Below, in pieces: positions 52,686 to 63,204 of a stretch of DNA of 64,000 nucleotides. How positions within the stretch are numbered: position 1 is the stretch's first letter; each line of letters begins with the position of its first letter. The DNA is from Rhodobacteraceae bacterium Alg231-04 (GTDB lineage: Bacteria; Pseudomonadota; Alphaproteobacteria; Rhodobacterales; Rhodobacteraceae): NCBI GenBank assembly GCA_900143635.1, contig FREY01000008.1, positions 124,001 to 188,000 on the forward strand, given 5' to 3'. The notes under the pieces are model-generated. The model ran no database searches, had not been told where the DNA came from, and worked only from the letters and a program-made list of their open reading frames with translations. The position numbers and the translations under genes were made by a program.

Positions 52686-53621
52686 TCAGGCTTTCCCTGT
52701 CAGTCGCAGCACGACGCCGACCGGGCCGCCCTGCCACCAGTGACGGTGACCACGGTCACGGCCGGACCGGCCCATGCCTTGGGTGACGCGGTCCAAAACG
52801 ATGGCCAGGATCACAATGCCCAGGCCACCAACCAGCGCCTTGCCCGCGTCCAGGCGGCCCATGGCGCGCAGCACCTCGTTGCCAAGCCCCTTGACTGAAA
52901 TCATCGAGGCGATCACCACCATCGACAGCGACAGCATGATGGTCTGGTTGACGCCGGCCAGAATGGTTGGGGTTGCCAGCGGCAGTTCGACCTTGAAGAG
53001 GATCTGACTGGGGCTGGCGCCAAAGGCACGGGCGGCTTCGACCACGGAAGCGTTGACACCTCGAATGCCAAGAGATGTGAGGCGCACCAGCGGCGGCAGC
53101 GCAAAAATGATGGTGACCAGCACGCCTGAGACATTGCCAATGCCGATCAGCATCACCACCGGCACCAGATAGACGAAAGCCGGGATGGTCTGCATGGTGT
53201 CGAGAACGGGGCGGATGATCGATTCAAACCGGTCGTTCTTACCTGCTAGAATGCCCAGAGGCAGTCCAATCAGGAAGCAGAGGATCACCGCCGAGACAAC
53301 GATCGCGAGCGTGGTCATTGCCAGCGCCCAGGCGTTGGGGGCCAGAAAGCCGAGCACGGTCATTGCAAGGCCTACCAGAATGGCCACCCGCCGCCCAGCA
53401 GCCTGCCAGGCGATCAGCACCATCAACAGAAGCATGATCAGTGGCGGCACTGCATTCAAGGCATTGTCGATGCCGACAATCATTTCGTTGAAGAACCGTT
53501 TGACCGGCTGGATAATATCGCGGTTTGCAATTGCCCATTGTTTCACCCCATCAGCGCTGTCGGCTACGCCCAGATCAACTGAGGAAAATGGATCAAGGAT
53601 GCTGAAGTCTTTGTCTGCCAT
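52686..53621 (-). CDS. proW: Glycine-betaine-type ABC transporter permease
   Basis: A 311-residue inner-membrane permease with an N-terminal cytoplasmic or periplasmic tail of about 50 residues and five to six membrane segments. [21 protein letters not shown] and [20 protein letters not shown] (EAA loop) are typical of ProW. It lies 11 bases after proV and 35 bases before proX. Confidence 0.9.
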   Translation of the reverse strand: MADKDFSILDPFSSVDLGVADSADGVKQWAIANRDIIQPVKRFFNEMIVGIDNALNAVPPLIMLLLMVLIAWQAAGRRVAILVGLAMTVLGFLAPNAWALAMTTLAIVVSAVILCFLIGLPLGILAGKNDRFESIIRPVLDTMQTIPAFVYLVPVVMLIGIGNVSGVLVTIIFALPPLVRLTSLGIRGVNASVVEAARAFGASPSQILFKVELPLATPTILAGVNQTIMLSLSMVVIASMISVKGLGNEVLRAMGRLDAGKALVGGLGIVILAIVLDRVTQGMGRSGRDRGHRHWWQGGPVGVVLRLTGKA

Positions 53622-53632
53622 CTGTCTGTCCC

Positions 53633-54715
53633 TCAGTGTGTTACGGCTGCGGTTGCGTCAAAATCGCCTTGGATTCCGCGCAGCAGGGCGTTCTTGGTAA
53701 CCACGCCAACCGGGGAACCATCAATCTTGACCACCACCGGGTGCTGCGTAGTGACGGACAGGTTGACCAGATCATCCAATGACTGATCGGGGTGGGCCTC
53801 GGGCCAGGCGGCCCCGTTCAGAGGGCCTTCGCGGCTTTCGAATTTCGCCAGCGGTTCCATGATTTTTCCGGCCGAGATCAGATCCAGTTTGGAAATGCCG
53901 GCCACGAAGTCGGCGACGTAGTCATCGACCGGGTTGGTGACGATGTCCTCAGGCGTGCCGACCTGAACCAGCGCGCCGTCTTTCATGATGGCGATACGGT
54001 CGCCAATGCGGATTGCTTCGTCCAGATCATGGGTGATGAACAGGGTTGTCTTCTTCATTTCGGCGGACAGCGACATGAACTTGTCCTGCAGCTGACGGCG
54101 GATCAGCGGGTCCAGCGCCGAAAACGGCTCGTCCATCAGCAGGATCGAAGGGTCGGCGGCGATGGCGCGGGCCAGACCAACGCGCTGCTGCATGCCTCCG
54201 GACAGCTCATCCGGGTATTTCTGGTCCCAGCCGTTCAGGTCCACCGCATCGATTGCGCGTAGGGCGTTTTCGCGGCGACTTTGAAGACTGTGGCCGCGCA
54301 CTTCCTGGCTGAAGGAGACATTTTCCAGCACAGTTTTATGCGGCATCAAGGCCATATTCTGGAACACCATGCCAATTTTTTCGGCCCGAACCTGGCGAAG
54401 CGCCTTCGCCGACAAGGTGTTTACGTCTTCGTCTTCAATGAACAACTGGCCAGAGGTGGGTTCAATCAACCGGTTTACATGGCGAATCAATGTGGATTTT
54501 CCAGAGCCGGACAGCCCCATGATGCAGAAGATCTCACCACGGGCGACGGTGAAGCTGGCGTCCTGAACGCCGACGACACAGTCAAACTGGTCGCGCACCT
54601 CAATTTTCCCAAGGCCCTGTTCTTTAACGGCTTTCATCGCCTCATCGGCGCGCTTTCCGAAGATCTTCCACAAATTCCGGCAGTCGATGACCGCTTCAGT
54701 CGGTTTCGTGTTCAC
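53633..54715 (-). CDS. proV: Glycine-betaine-type ABC transporter ATPase
   Basis: A 360-residue ATPase with Walker [15 protein letters not shown], signature [14 protein letters not shown], Walker [15 protein letters not shown], and a C-terminal CBS-like pair that in ProV/OpuA senses ionic strength ([20 protein letters not shown]). I choose the GTG at 54715, five bases after GGGGGAGA, over the in-frame ATG at 54754. First gene of the operon, divergent from the GntR gene. Confidence 0.9.
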   Translation of the reverse strand: MNTKPTEAVIDCRNLWKIFGKRADEAMKAVKEQGLGKIEVRDQFDCVVGVQDASFTVARGEIFCIMGLSGSGKSTLIRHVNRLIEPTSGQLFIEDEDVNTLSAKALRQVRAEKIGMVFQNMALMPHKTVLENVSFSQEVRGHSLQSRRENALRAIDAVDLNGWDQKYPDELSGGMQQRVGLARAIAADPSILLMDEPFSALDPLIRRQLQDKFMSLSAEMKKTTLFITHDLDEAIRIGDRIAIMKDGALVQVGTPEDIVTNPVDDYVADFVAGISKLDLISAGKIMEPLAKFESREGPLNGAAWPEAHPDQSLDDLVNLSVTTQHPVVVKIDGSPVGVVTKNALLRGIQGDFDATAAVTH

Positions 54716-54763
54716 ACGTCTCTCCCCCGTTTGAACTTTGATTGCATACTGCACATTTTCTTA

Positions 54764-54773
54764 TTGTGCACAA
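54764..54773. promoter_or_regulatory. Candidate FCD-GntR operator
   Basis: TTGTGCACAA, a 10-base palindrome in the gap between proV and the divergent GntR gene, with AT-rich flanks. FadR/FCD-type regulators usually bind short palindromes of this kind; it lies about 50 bases upstream of proV and could control both sides. Confidence 0.5.
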
Positions 54774-54876
54774 ATTGTATTTTGAGATAACACAAAGTGA
54801 GCAACCCGGTTGCGCTGGTTGTATCGGCAATGGCAATCTGTCCGGATCCGATCCAGCAGCAACGATGGAGACCCCG

Positions 54877-55587
54877 ATGAAAGATGCGTCCAAACGGCGG
54901 AAGACAGAGCTATATGGCCAGTTGAAGACGGCCATCATGACGCTGGAATTGCGTCCCGGTGCTGATTTGGATGAGGCCAGCCTGTCCGAGGAGTTCTCGC
55001 TGTCGCGCACACCGCTGCGCGAAGTGCTGCGCCAGCTGGCAGGCGAAGGCTATGTGGATCTGCGTGAGAATCGCGGTGCACGGGTCAGTGAAATGTCACA
55101 CACGACTCTGCGTGACTTCTTTTTGGCAGCGCCGATGATGTATGGCGCGGTGCTGCAATTGGCGGCCAAGAACGCCCGACCGGAACAGATCGAGGCGCTG
55201 AAGGCTGCTCAGCAAGACTTCAAGGCCGCACTTCGCAGTGGGTCCGGCGCGGATCGGGCGATGGCCAACAATCTGTTTCACGAAATCACCGGCGAGATGG
55301 CTGACAATATCTATTTGGCCCCATCGTTCCAGCGTTTGCTGATTGATCACGCCCGTATCGGGATGACCTTTTACCGTCCGCAGGACACCGCAATGGTTGA
55401 AAACCTATCCGAGGCCAGCCAACAGCATGATGCGATCATCGCCGCCATCGAAGCCGGCGATGATGCCGCCGCTTATCAGCTGGCGATCGACCACTGGAAC
55501 CTGTCGCGTGACCAGATCGAACTCTTTGTAATGCCCGCGGGACTGGAGCTGCCTTTGGGCTCTGTCGCGCGCAAAACCCCAGCATGA
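54877..55587 (+). CDS. GntR-family (FCD) transcriptional regulator
   Basis: A 236-residue regulator with winged helix DLDEASLSEEFSLSRTPLREVLRQLAGEGYV and an all-helical FCD ligand domain (NLFHEITGEMADNIYLAPSF, with metal-binding His). GGAG six bases before the ATG at 54877 sets the start; the upstream frame is not coding. It is 7 bases before the DapA-family gene, so it heads the catabolic operon that runs to 59417, and is divergent from proVWX. Confidence 0.87.
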   Translation: MKDASKRRKTELYGQLKTAIMTLELRPGADLDEASLSEEFSLSRTPLREVLRQLAGEGYVDLRENRGARVSEMSHTTLRDFFLAAPMMYGAVLQLAAKNARPEQIEALKAAQQDFKAALRSGSGADRAMANNLFHEITGEMADNIYLAPSFQRLLIDHARIGMTFYRPQDTAMVENLSEASQQHDAIIAAIEAGDDAAAYQLAIDHWNLSRDQIELFVMPAGLELPLGSVARKTPA

Positions 55588-55594
55588 GGACTGC

Positions 55595-56512
55595 ATGAAC
55601 CCGATTTTCCGCTTTGAAGGGATCTATACCCCTGTTGTGACGCCGTTCCACGCTGATGGGTCTGTGAACCATGACGCGCTGGCTGACGTGATTGAAAACC
55701 TGATCGACAAGGGCGTTCATGGCCTGATTTCGGGCGGGTCCACCGGCGAGAATTATGCCCAAGGCGTAGAGGAACGGTTGGAAATCGCGCGGTTCACGCG
55801 AGAGCAATCTAAAAACCGGGTGCCGCTGATCGTGGGCACGGGGGCCATGATGACGCCGGATTCAATCGCGCTGGCCACGGGTGCACGCGACATGGGCGCC
55901 GATGCCATTCTGGTTGCAACGCCGCCCTATTCGGTCCCGACAGAGCGGGAAAATGCGCTGAATGCGCTGGCCATCGACAAGGCGGCGGATCTGCCGGTGA
56001 TGCTGTACAACTATCCGGGCCGTATGGGCGTTCACATGGGCGAGGAGTTCCTCGACCGGGTTGGCCGGTCGCGCAATGTCTGCGCCATCAAGGAAAGCTC
56101 GGGCGATATCAACCGGGTGCATCTTCTGGCGCGGGACTATCCGCATATTCAGATGTCCTGTGGGATGGACGATCAGGCGCTGGAATTCTTTGCCTGGGGC
56201 GGCCGCAGCTGGGTCTGCGGCGGATCCAACTTTCTGCCGGAAGAACACATTGCGCTCTATAACGCCTGCGCGGTCGAAGGCAATTTCGACAAGGGCCGCC
56301 GGATTATGAGCGCCATGATGCCGCTGATGCGGGTGCTGGAACAGGGTGGCAAGTTCATCCAGTGCATCAAGCATGGTGTGACAGTTGCTGGCATTGATAC
56401 CGGCCCGATGCGCCCGCCGCTCAAAGGATTGAACAAGGACGACAAACGGGCGCTGGAACAGGTGATCCGGGTATTGAAAACCACCATCGCAGACATTCAG
56501 GCAGAGGGCTGA
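55595..56512 (+). CDS. DapA/N-acetylneuraminate-lyase-family protein
   Basis: A 305-residue TIM-barrel aldolase/hydrolyase. The Schiff-base Lys166 is in NVCAIKESSGD and Tyr138 in MLYNYPGR; the substrate loop is GGSTGE (47-52). The C-terminal QCIK...RPP resembles delta1-pyrroline-4-hydroxy-2-carboxylate deaminase (hydroxyproline catabolism), which belongs to this family; dihydrodipicolinate synthase itself would be expected elsewhere. It is followed 5 bases later by an aldehyde dehydrogenase, consistent with deamination to a semialdehyde and oxidation to 2-oxoglutarate, but this is an inference. Confidence 0.75.
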   Translation: MNPIFRFEGIYTPVVTPFHADGSVNHDALADVIENLIDKGVHGLISGGSTGENYAQGVEERLEIARFTREQSKNRVPLIVGTGAMMTPDSIALATGARDMGADAILVATPPYSVPTERENALNALAIDKAADLPVMLYNYPGRMGVHMGEEFLDRVGRSRNVCAIKESSGDINRVHLLARDYPHIQMSCGMDDQALEFFAWGGRSWVCGGSNFLPEEHIALYNACAVEGNFDKGRRIMSAMMPLMRVLEQGGKFIQCIKHGVTVAGIDTGPMRPPLKGLNKDDKRALEQVIRVLKTTIADIQAEG

Positions 56513-56517
56513 GACAC

Positions 56518-58017
56518 ATGGATTTGCTGACACAGGAAGAATACAACTCCATCGCCAACGCTCTGGATCTGCCGACAAATGCCTTTATCGACGGCGGCTA
56601 TCGGCCAGCGGCATCGGGTCAGACATTTGCCAGCATCAACCCGGCCACCGGTCAAGAGCTGGCCAGTATTGCGGCGTGTGGCGCAGCGGATGTGGATCTT
56701 GCCGTCGCCAAGGCACGCGAAGCCTTTGAAGATGGCCGCTGGAGCCGGATGCATCCCTGCGAACGCAAGGATGTGCTGATCCGTTTTGCCAAACTATTGA
56801 CCCGCAACGCGCGCGAATTGGCAGTGATGGAAAGCCTCGACAGCGGCAAGACCATCTTTGACTGCGAGACGGTCGACATCCCCGAGACGATCCACTGCAT
56901 CAAGTGGCATGCTGAGGCGATCGACAAGATCTATGATCAGGTGGCCCCGGCTTCGGACGATCATATCGCCATGGTGCTGCGCGAGCCCATCGGTGTTGTG
57001 GGGCTGGTGCTGCCGTGGAACTTCCCGCTGTTGATGCTGGCGTGGAAGATCGGCCCGGCACTGGCCGCAGGTTGTTCGCTGGTGGTGAAACCGGCAGCGG
57101 AAACCTCGCTTACTGCGTTGCGGGTGGCAGAGCTGGCCTCTGAAGCTGGATTGCCTGCGGGCGTGTTGAATATCCTGCCAGGTGGTGGAGCCGAAGTGGG
57201 TGAACCCATCGGTCGCCACATGGATATCGACATGGTGTCTTTCACCGGCTCCACCGTGACGGGCAAACGCTTCCTATCCTATGCCGCTGAAAGCAACGCC
57301 AAAGAGGTGGTGCTCGAAATGGGCGGCAAGAACCCCTGTATTGTCATGGATGATGCGGAAAATCTGGACCGGGTTGCGCAGCACATTGTCAATGGTGCCT
57401 TCTGGAACATGGGTGAGAACTGTTCGGCCATTTCCCGGCTGATCGTACACAAGGATGTCAAGGATGCGCTTCTGGCGCGGATCGAATCCCACGCCAAACA
57501 CTGGAATATCGGCGCGCCGCTTAACCCGGAAACCCGCGTAGGGGCGCTGGTATCTGCCGCACATTTCGACAAGGTCTGTGGCTATTTGGAAGGGGCCGAA
57601 GATATCCGCCTCGGTGGCAAATCCTATTACGGTGCCTTTGTCGAACCAACCGTGCTGGAAGTGCCCTACAACGATCACCGCCTCGCGCGCGAGGAGATCT
57701 TTGGGCCCGTACTGTCCGTACTGACCGTGTCGGGATTTGACGAGGCGATCCGCATTGCCAACGACACGGAATATGGGCTCTGTGCGTCCCTGTTCACCGC
57801 CAATGCCAAACGCGCAATTCGCGGCGCGCGCGCTTTGCGGGTCGGGACCGTGACGGTGAACAGCTTTGGCGAAGGCGATATTTCAACGCCGTTTGGCGGG
57901 CATAAGCAGTCCGGTTTTGGCGGGCGCGACAATGGGATGCATGCCCATGATCAGTACACCCAGCTGAAAACCATCTGGCTGGACCTTTCGGACGATGCTG
58001 ACGAAAGCGTCGACTGA
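56518..58017 (+). CDS. Aldehyde dehydrogenase (PuuC-like)
   Basis: A 499-residue NAD-dependent enzyme with VLPWNFPLLMLAWKIGPALA, Glu267 in VLEMGGKNP and the nucleophile Cys302 in GENCSAISRL. The closest pattern known to me is gamma-glutamyl-gamma-aminobutyraldehyde or betaine-aldehyde-type dehydrogenases. It is in the operon between the DapA-family gene and an FAD oxidoreductase of the PuuB type. It may oxidise a semialdehyde made by either neighbour. Confidence 0.85.
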   Translation: MDLLTQEEYNSIANALDLPTNAFIDGGYRPAASGQTFASINPATGQELASIAACGAADVDLAVAKAREAFEDGRWSRMHPCERKDVLIRFAKLLTRNARELAVMESLDSGKTIFDCETVDIPETIHCIKWHAEAIDKIYDQVAPASDDHIAMVLREPIGVVGLVLPWNFPLLMLAWKIGPALAAGCSLVVKPAAETSLTALRVAELASEAGLPAGVLNILPGGGAEVGEPIGRHMDIDMVSFTGSTVTGKRFLSYAAESNAKEVVLEMGGKNPCIVMDDAENLDRVAQHIVNGAFWNMGENCSAISRLIVHKDVKDALLARIESHAKHWNIGAPLNPETRVGALVSAAHFDKVCGYLEGAEDIRLGGKSYYGAFVEPTVLEVPYNDHRLAREEIFGPVLSVLTVSGFDEAIRIANDTEYGLCASLFTANAKRAIRGARALRVGTVTVNSFGEGDISTPFGGHKQSGFGGRDNGMHAHDQYTQLKTIWLDLSDDADESVD

Positions 58018-58022
58018 CCTTT

Positions 58023-58050
58023 TGGCCCGGCGGCTGACCCTGCCGGGCCA
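58023..58050 (+). terminator. Hairpin between aldehyde dehydrogenase and FAD oxidoreductase genes
   Basis: TGGCCCGGC pairs with GCCGGGCCA (9 bp, 10-base loop), 6 bases after the aldehyde-dehydrogenase stop and 26 bases before the next ATG. Only short T-runs follow; probably an attenuator or stabiliser. Confidence 0.45.
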
Positions 58051-58076
58051 TGTTGTTCCCTTTGGAAGAGACTTCG

Positions 58077-59417
58077 ATGCCAAAACCCGTGACAGCCCGC
58101 CGTTTGCCCATCCACCGGGGGCCAGCCGCCTGGAATGTCATTCTTGGTCCCCAGCCTGATCCCCAGATACAGGCCGGTGATGAGACTGCGGATTTTGTCA
58201 TCATAGGCGGCGGTTTCGCCGGCCTGTCGGCCGCACGACGACTGACCCAGTTGCAACCCGACGCCAGGGTCGTTGTGCTGGAGGCCGGGCGTCTCGCCGA
58301 GGGAGCATCAGGGCGAAATTCCGGCTTTATGATCGATTTGCCCCATGATCTGGCTTCGGATGATTATGCTGGGTCGGGCGATGATCAAAAGCTGATTGCG
58401 TTGAACCGTCAGGCCATCTCCTTTGCACGCGACGCTGTGCGGGAGTTTGGCATAGATCCGAATTGCTTTGACCCGGCCGGCAAGGTGAACGGGGCTGTCA
58501 GCCCGGCGGGCCATGCCCATAACCTCAGCTATGCCAAACACCTGTCCAGTCTGGGTGAGGCTTCAGAGATGCTGGACCAGACCCAGATGAAGGAGCTGAC
58601 TGGCAGTCGTCACTATCGTTCAGGCCTGTATACACCTGGCACGGTGATGCTGCAGCCGGCCGGGTATATTCGGGGATTAGGGGCTGGGCTGAAGCAGAGC
58701 GTGCAGATCTATGAAAACTCCCCTGCCACCGGGTTCGCCCGAAGCGGCGCGGGCTGGCAGGTGAAAACCCCGAAGGGCGAGATTTCGACCGAGCGGATCC
58801 TGCTGACCAACAATGGTCATCTGGAGAGTTTTGGATATGCGCGCGGCCGGCTGATGCAATTGTTTCTCTATGCTTCGATGACGCCGGAACTGGATGTGGA
58901 CGCTCTGGCGAAACTGGGGGGGGCGCCGCGCTGGGGGATTACGCCAAGTGATCCGATGGGGACTACCATGCGCCGCATCGATACAGGGCAGGGCGGCAAC
59001 CGCATCATCACGCGCACCTGCGCCACGCTGAGGCCCGACATGGTGCCAACTCAGGCCGACGTGGAGCGCGCCGCCAGGGTGCATCAGCAGAAATTCGACC
59101 AGCGCTTCCCGCAGCTGGCAGGGATGGCAATGGAGCACTGCTGGGCCGGGCACCTTTGTCTCAGTCTGAACGGTGTCTCGGTCCTGGGTGAAGTTGACAA
59201 TGGGGTATTTGCGGGATGCGTTCAAAACGGTCTCGGCACCGCACGCGGCACGTTGACTGGCATCGGCGCGGCAGAGCTGGCCTGCGGCGAGGTGTCGGAT
59301 ATCACTGCGTATTTCACCAAAGAGGTGCAGCCCAAACGCCTGCCGCCACGACCCTTAGCCGAGATCGGTGCAAATGCGGTGCTGCGCTGGAAGGAATGGC
59401 GGGCGGGCAACGAGTAG
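58077..59417 (+). CDS. FAD-dependent oxidoreductase (DAO family, PuuB-like)
   Basis: A 446-residue amine or imino-acid oxidase/dehydrogenase. The dinucleotide fold is DFVIIGGGFAGLSAARRL (about residues 40-57), followed by LAEGASGRNSGFMIDLP, characteristic for the gamma-glutamylputrescine-oxidase branch. GGAAGAG before the ATG at 58077 fixes the start. Last gene of the GntR-led operon. It could oxidise an N-methylated or cyclic amino acid, producing the imine or aldehyde handled by the neighbours. Confidence 0.85.
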   Translation: MPKPVTARRLPIHRGPAAWNVILGPQPDPQIQAGDETADFVIIGGGFAGLSAARRLTQLQPDARVVVLEAGRLAEGASGRNSGFMIDLPHDLASDDYAGSGDDQKLIALNRQAISFARDAVREFGIDPNCFDPAGKVNGAVSPAGHAHNLSYAKHLSSLGEASEMLDQTQMKELTGSRHYRSGLYTPGTVMLQPAGYIRGLGAGLKQSVQIYENSPATGFARSGAGWQVKTPKGEISTERILLTNNGHLESFGYARGRLMQLFLYASMTPELDVDALAKLGGAPRWGITPSDPMGTTMRRIDTGQGGNRIITRTCATLRPDMVPTQADVERAARVHQQKFDQRFPQLAGMAMEHCWAGHLCLSLNGVSVLGEVDNGVFAGCVQNGLGTARGTLTGIGAAELACGEVSDITAYFTKEVQPKRLPPRPLAEIGANAVLRWKEWRAGNE

Positions 59418-59500
59418 CGCCCGCCTGTGTGCCGTGAACAAGCCTGCGGTTTGACGGGCGGGCTGGCGCTTACCCGCTGAGGGTGCGACGGGCAGTTGGC

Positions 59501-60235
59501 TTACGGCAGGCTCAGCTGCGCCATGCGGCCACCATCGACGGTATAGATCTGACCGGTGATGAAGCCGCTTTCCTCTGCCGCAAGGAACGCCACCAGAGCC
59601 GCCACTTCTTCTGGCTTGCCGCTGCGGGCCACAGGGTGGATCTTGCCGATGTCGCGGCGAAAGGCGACCGGGTCTTCCATGCTGTCGATAAAATCCTCGT
59701 TCAATTCGGTGTCGATCCAGCCGGGGGCCACCGCGTTGCAGCGGACACCTTCGGCGCTGTGATCCACCGCCACCGCGCGGGTCAGCCCGTGCAATCCTGC
59801 CTTCGAGGCGCAGTAAGCCGCGTGGCCGGGATTGCTGCCCAAGCCTTCGATGGAGCCGGTGTTGACGATGCTGCCGCCTGTCTTGCGCAGGTGCGGTAGG
59901 GCCGCTTTGATCATCAGGAATGGCGCGGTGAGGTTGACAGTCAGGTTGCGTTGCCAGTCGTCCAGCGACATGGTTTCGACACGCGCCTCCTGCATCATGC
60001 CAGCGTTGTTGACCAGCACACCCAACTGCCCGGCGCGGGCAACAACCTGTTCAACCACAGCTGCGGGGCTATTCGGATCCGTGAAATCTGCCGCAATGCC
60101 TTCGAACTCAGAATCTGCCCCGCGTTGTGCGGTGAAGACCCGGGCACCCTCACCTGCCAACCGTCGGGCAATTGCCTGCCCGATGCCGCTACGGCCGCCA
60201 GTGACCAGTGCGACCTTACCCTCAAAGCGGCTCAT
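59501..60235 (-). CDS. Short-chain dehydrogenase/reductase
   Basis: A 244-residue classical SDR: ALVTGGRSGIGQAIA, LVNNAGMM, SIVNTGSIEGLG (Ser), YCASKAG (Tyr, Lys) and the terminal GQIYTVDGG. It overlaps the next SDR by four bases and is the last gene of a minus-strand operon starting beyond the window. Likely oxidation or reduction of a hydroxy intermediate. Confidence 0.88.
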   Translation of the reverse strand: MSRFEGKVALVTGGRSGIGQAIARRLAGEGARVFTAQRGADSEFEGIAADFTDPNSPAAVVEQVVARAGQLGVLVNNAGMMQEARVETMSLDDWQRNLTVNLTAPFLMIKAALPHLRKTGGSIVNTGSIEGLGSNPGHAAYCASKAGLHGLTRAVAVDHSAEGVRCNAVAPGWIDTELNEDFIDSMEDPVAFRRDIGKIHPVARSGKPEEVAALVAFLAAEESGFITGQIYTVDGGRMAQLSLP

Positions 60236-60963
60236 GTAACCGGTTTCCCGCCGTTAACTTCGAGTAGCTCACCACACATGTAGCGGGCATGGTCCGAGGC
60301 CAAGAACAGCACCACTTCGGCGATGTCCTCAGGTTGGGCGATACGGCCGATGGGGACAGTTTTGTCCAGCTCTGCAATGGCGGTGGTCGGGTCAAAGCCG
60401 CGCATTTCGAACCCGGTGCGCAGCATTGGCGTGTCGACCTCGTTGGGGCAGACTGCATTGATGCGGATGCCCTGATGGGCATGGTCGCGGCCCATGCATT
60501 GGGTAAGAGAGGCTATCGCTGCTTTGGTCATGCAATAGACCGCGTGGTCCGGTCCCGGATGTACGCCCCAGCAAGACGCTGTGTTGACGATTGCGCCGCC
60601 GCCATTCGCGGCCATCAGCGGGATTGCGGCGCGGCAGAGCTGGAACGGTGCCTTGACGTTGACGGCGACAGAGACGTCAAAATCTTCGTCTGTGCTGGCA
60701 GTGACTGGCCCGCGCCGCATGACGCCGGCATTGTTGATCAGAATGTCCAATCCACCGAGTGCCTCGGCCGCCGCCTGAGGCAGGGTGTTGGCATAGGTGG
60801 AATCAGTCAGATCGCCGGGAAAATGGGCCTCGGCCTCGATCGCTGAAACATCGCGATCAGCCACTGCCACCTGCGCGCCTGCGGCGCGCAACATTTTTCC
60901 AATGGCACCGCCAATGCCGCCGGCTGCGCCTGTGACCAGCGCGCGCTTTCCTGTGAAATCCAA
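60232..60963 (-). CDS. Short-chain dehydrogenase/reductase
   Basis: A 243-residue classical SDR: ALVTGAAGGIGGAIG, ILINNAGVM, AIVNTASCWGVH (Ser) and YCMTKAA (Tyr, Lys). Only 11 bases separate it from the epimerase gene. It is clearly diverged from the adjacent SDR, so it probably acts on a different step, not as a simple duplicate. Confidence 0.88.
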   Translation of the reverse strand: MDFTGKRALVTGAAGGIGGAIGKMLRAAGAQVAVADRDVSAIEAEAHFPGDLTDSTYANTLPQAAAEALGGLDILINNAGVMRRGPVTASTDEDFDVSVAVNVKAPFQLCRAAIPLMAANGGGAIVNTASCWGVHPGPDHAVYCMTKAAIASLTQCMGRDHAHQGIRINAVCPNEVDTPMLRTGFEMRGFDPTTAIAELDKTVPIGRIAQPEDIAEVVLFLASDHARYMCGELLEVNGGKPVT

Positions 60964-60974
60964 GTCTTTTGTCC

Positions 60975-62078
60975 TTAAAACGAAGCGACGGGTGCGCCAA
61001 ACTGGGCGGCGTCTGGTGTTATGCCCAAGCCGGCTCCCTTTGGCAGGGCAATGTGCCCGTCTTTGATTTGAACTGGATTTTCCGCATCATAGTGGCCCTC
61101 GATATAGGGCTGGGCGAGCCAGACCCCTTCCAGCAGGCGCGGCTGCACTGTGGCCCCCATTTGGGTGCAGGCAGCGGCAATGATGTCACCGCCCCAGCTA
61201 TCATCGCAGGTGTGATGAAGCGCGCGGGCTTCGCAGATGTTGCGCACCGTTTGCATGGGCTGAAGCCCGCCAATGCGGGTCACTTTCATGCCGAAACCAT
61301 CGACCAGTTCCGATCCAACCGCGTTGATTACAGTGGGCAGATCGACCGAGTTTTCATCCATGAACAAGGCGTGGTGCAGCTGCGGGCGGATCTTGCGCAG
61401 ATCATCCACCGTATTGCAGGGCTGCTCCATGATGAAGGGGATATGTGGCAGCTCGCGGCTGACGCGCAGCGCGTCGCGGGTGGTCCAGCCCCGGTTGCCA
61501 TCCACCGCCAGACGCATGCCTGTTCCGCCGATGCGCTCCCAGACTTTGCGGATGGTTTCGATGTCAATCTCAACCGGGCGGCCACCAACCTTGATTTGCA
61601 GACGCGGGTAGCCCTCGGCCTGTTTGTCGGCCGCCAGCTGCGCGATGTCATCGGGCGCACCGACGCCGGTCGCATAATAGGAGGGCACCCGGTCCGTGAC
61701 CGCGCCACCCAGAAGATCGCTGACGCTGAGGCCGGTGGCTTTGCCAAGCGCATCATGCACCGCGATGTCCACGGCAGCTTTGGCGTAATTATGCCCGTTC
61801 AGAAGGCTGTTCATACGGCGGTGCGCGGCCAGCGGCAGCACTTCGCAACCGACCATGCTGGGGGCCATTTCCATCAGCGCAGCGCGGGCGCCCTTGGCGT
61901 GGGCCTCAGCATAGGTTGGACCCACCGGGCAGGTCTCGCCCCAGCCGGTGACGCCGCTGTCGGTAACGATCCTGACCAGGGTCGTGTCCAGCGCCCAGAC
62001 TTCGGCATTGGCCATTGTGTAAGGGCCACTCTTGACCGGCAGGTCGTGCTGGTAGATGTGTATTTCTTTGATTTTCAT
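60975..62078 (-). CDS. hpbD: Enolase-superfamily enzyme, hydroxyproline-betaine 2-epimerase-like
   Basis: A 367-residue mandelate-racemase-type barrel. Acid-base lysines are in [10 protein letters not shown] and [10 protein letters not shown]; metal ligands are in LAVDGNRGW (Asp), FIMEQPC (Glu) and LFMDEN (Asp). The whole sequence, including [23 protein letters not shown] and [18 protein letters not shown], resembles the 4R-hydroxyproline betaine 2-epimerase (HpbD) described from Pelagibaca bermudensis, as far as I recall that sequence. The proVWX-type importer nearby fits betaine use. Also possible: activity on proline betaine or cis-3-hydroxyproline. No Rieske demethylase is present in the window. 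Confidence 0.8.
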   Translation of the reverse strand: MKIKEIHIYQHDLPVKSGPYTMANAEVWALDTTLVRIVTDSGVTGWGETCPVGPTYAEAHAKGARAALMEMAPSMVGCEVLPLAAHRRMNSLLNGHNYAKAAVDIAVHDALGKATGLSVSDLLGGAVTDRVPSYYATGVGAPDDIAQLAADKQAEGYPRLQIKVGGRPVEIDIETIRKVWERIGGTGMRLAVDGNRGWTTRDALRVSRELPHIPFIMEQPCNTVDDLRKIRPQLHHALFMDENSVDLPTVINAVGSELVDGFGMKVTRIGGLQPMQTVRNICEARALHHTCDDSWGGDIIAAACTQMGATVQPRLLEGVWLAQPYIEGHYDAENPVQIKDGHIALPKGAGLGITPDAAQFGAPVASF

Positions 62079-62079
62079 C

Positions 62080-63204
62080 TCAGGTCTCCCAAATCGCAAC
62101 GGGTGTGCCCAGCACATCGCGGTTTACGGTAATGCCAAGACCGGCAGCTTGCGGCACAAGCACCCCGCCATCCAAAACGGGGGCGTCAAAGCTGGCGGTT
62201 TCCAATGTCACCATGTCGCGGCAGTCCAGAATGCAGCGCAGGTTCTGTTCCGCCACCGTGGCGCCGAGGTGCGCAATGCCGGCAAAGGCGATGGTCGATC
62301 CAACAGTGTCTTGCACGCTGATCGTCAGCCCGGCCGCGCGCGCCATGTCGCGGTGACGGCGGCCAGGGGTTAGGCCCCCGGCCTTGGAAATCTTCAGCCC
62401 GATGCCATCCGCCAGATCATCCGCCACGATCTGGGCAATGTCGCCGTCTTGCTGGGCTAGTTCATCCATGATGATCGGCACCGGACAGCGTTTGCGCAGG
62501 CTGGCCGTCTCGCGCCAGGTGGCACAGGGGGCTTCCAGCACGAAGTCCAGCCCGTCGGGCAGCAGTCGCAACATTCGCAGCACGGTTTCCGGGATCATGC
62601 CGCCGTTTGCGTCGACTATGAAATACTCACCAGGTTGCCGGTCGGCCAGACTGGCGGCGATGCGGTCAGCGTCCAAGGAGGGCCCGCCCTCGCTGTCCAA
62701 TGCGCCAACCTTGACTGAATGCCCCATATAGCCCCGCGCACGGTGATCGGCGACGCGGGCGCGCATGTCATCGGGGGTGCCTGCATAGATGGAGGAGATC
62801 ACCGGCATGCGGAACCCGGTGGAACCGCCCAGCAGTTCACAAACTGGCATGTCCACTGATTTGCCGAAGATGTCCCAGCAGGCAATGTCCAGCGGGGTCT
62901 TGGCGTGGTTGTGACCCATCAGGACCTCGTCCATGGCGTCATTTATTCGGTCCACCTGGCGCGGGTCACGGCCCAAAAGATGTGGTGCTATCTCTGCTAT
63001 TCCTGCGGCGGCGCCCCGTGCATGGGCGGCGATGTAGGTCGATCCGAACGGTGTGCTTTCGCCCCATCCTTCCAACCCGCAGGCGGTTTCCATGCGGACA
63101 ATTGCAGCGTCAAAGCCGGTGTATTCCCGGCCTCCCGACAACAGGTAGGTGCCGCCGGAATAGGGCAGATGCACCTGATAGTGTTCGATCTTGGCGATTT
63201 TCAT
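62080..63204 (-). CDS. Enolase-superfamily (mandelate racemase/muconate-lactonising type) enzyme
   Basis: A 374-residue barrel with lysines in [10 protein letters not shown] and [11 protein letters not shown] and metal ligands in FIVDANGG (Asp), FVLEAPC (Glu) and PIIMDELAQ (Asp), so the catalytic set is complete. It is only distantly similar to the adjacent HpbD-like protein and so probably performs a different reaction, such as dehydration or epimerisation of another hydroxylated amino acid. It is one base upstream of that gene and overlaps the dehydrogenase gene before it. Confidence 0.85.
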   Translation of the reverse strand: MKIAKIEHYQVHLPYSGGTYLLSGGREYTGFDAAIVRMETACGLEGWGESTPFGSTYIAAHARGAAAGIAEIAPHLLGRDPRQVDRINDAMDEVLMGHNHAKTPLDIACWDIFGKSVDMPVCELLGGSTGFRMPVISSIYAGTPDDMRARVADHRARGYMGHSVKVGALDSEGGPSLDADRIAASLADRQPGEYFIVDANGGMIPETVLRMLRLLPDGLDFVLEAPCATWRETASLRKRCPVPIIMDELAQQDGDIAQIVADDLADGIGLKISKAGGLTPGRRHRDMARAAGLTISVQDTVGSTIAFAGIAHLGATVAEQNLRCILDCRDMVTLETASFDAPVLDGGVLVPQAAGLGITVNRDVLGTPVAIWET

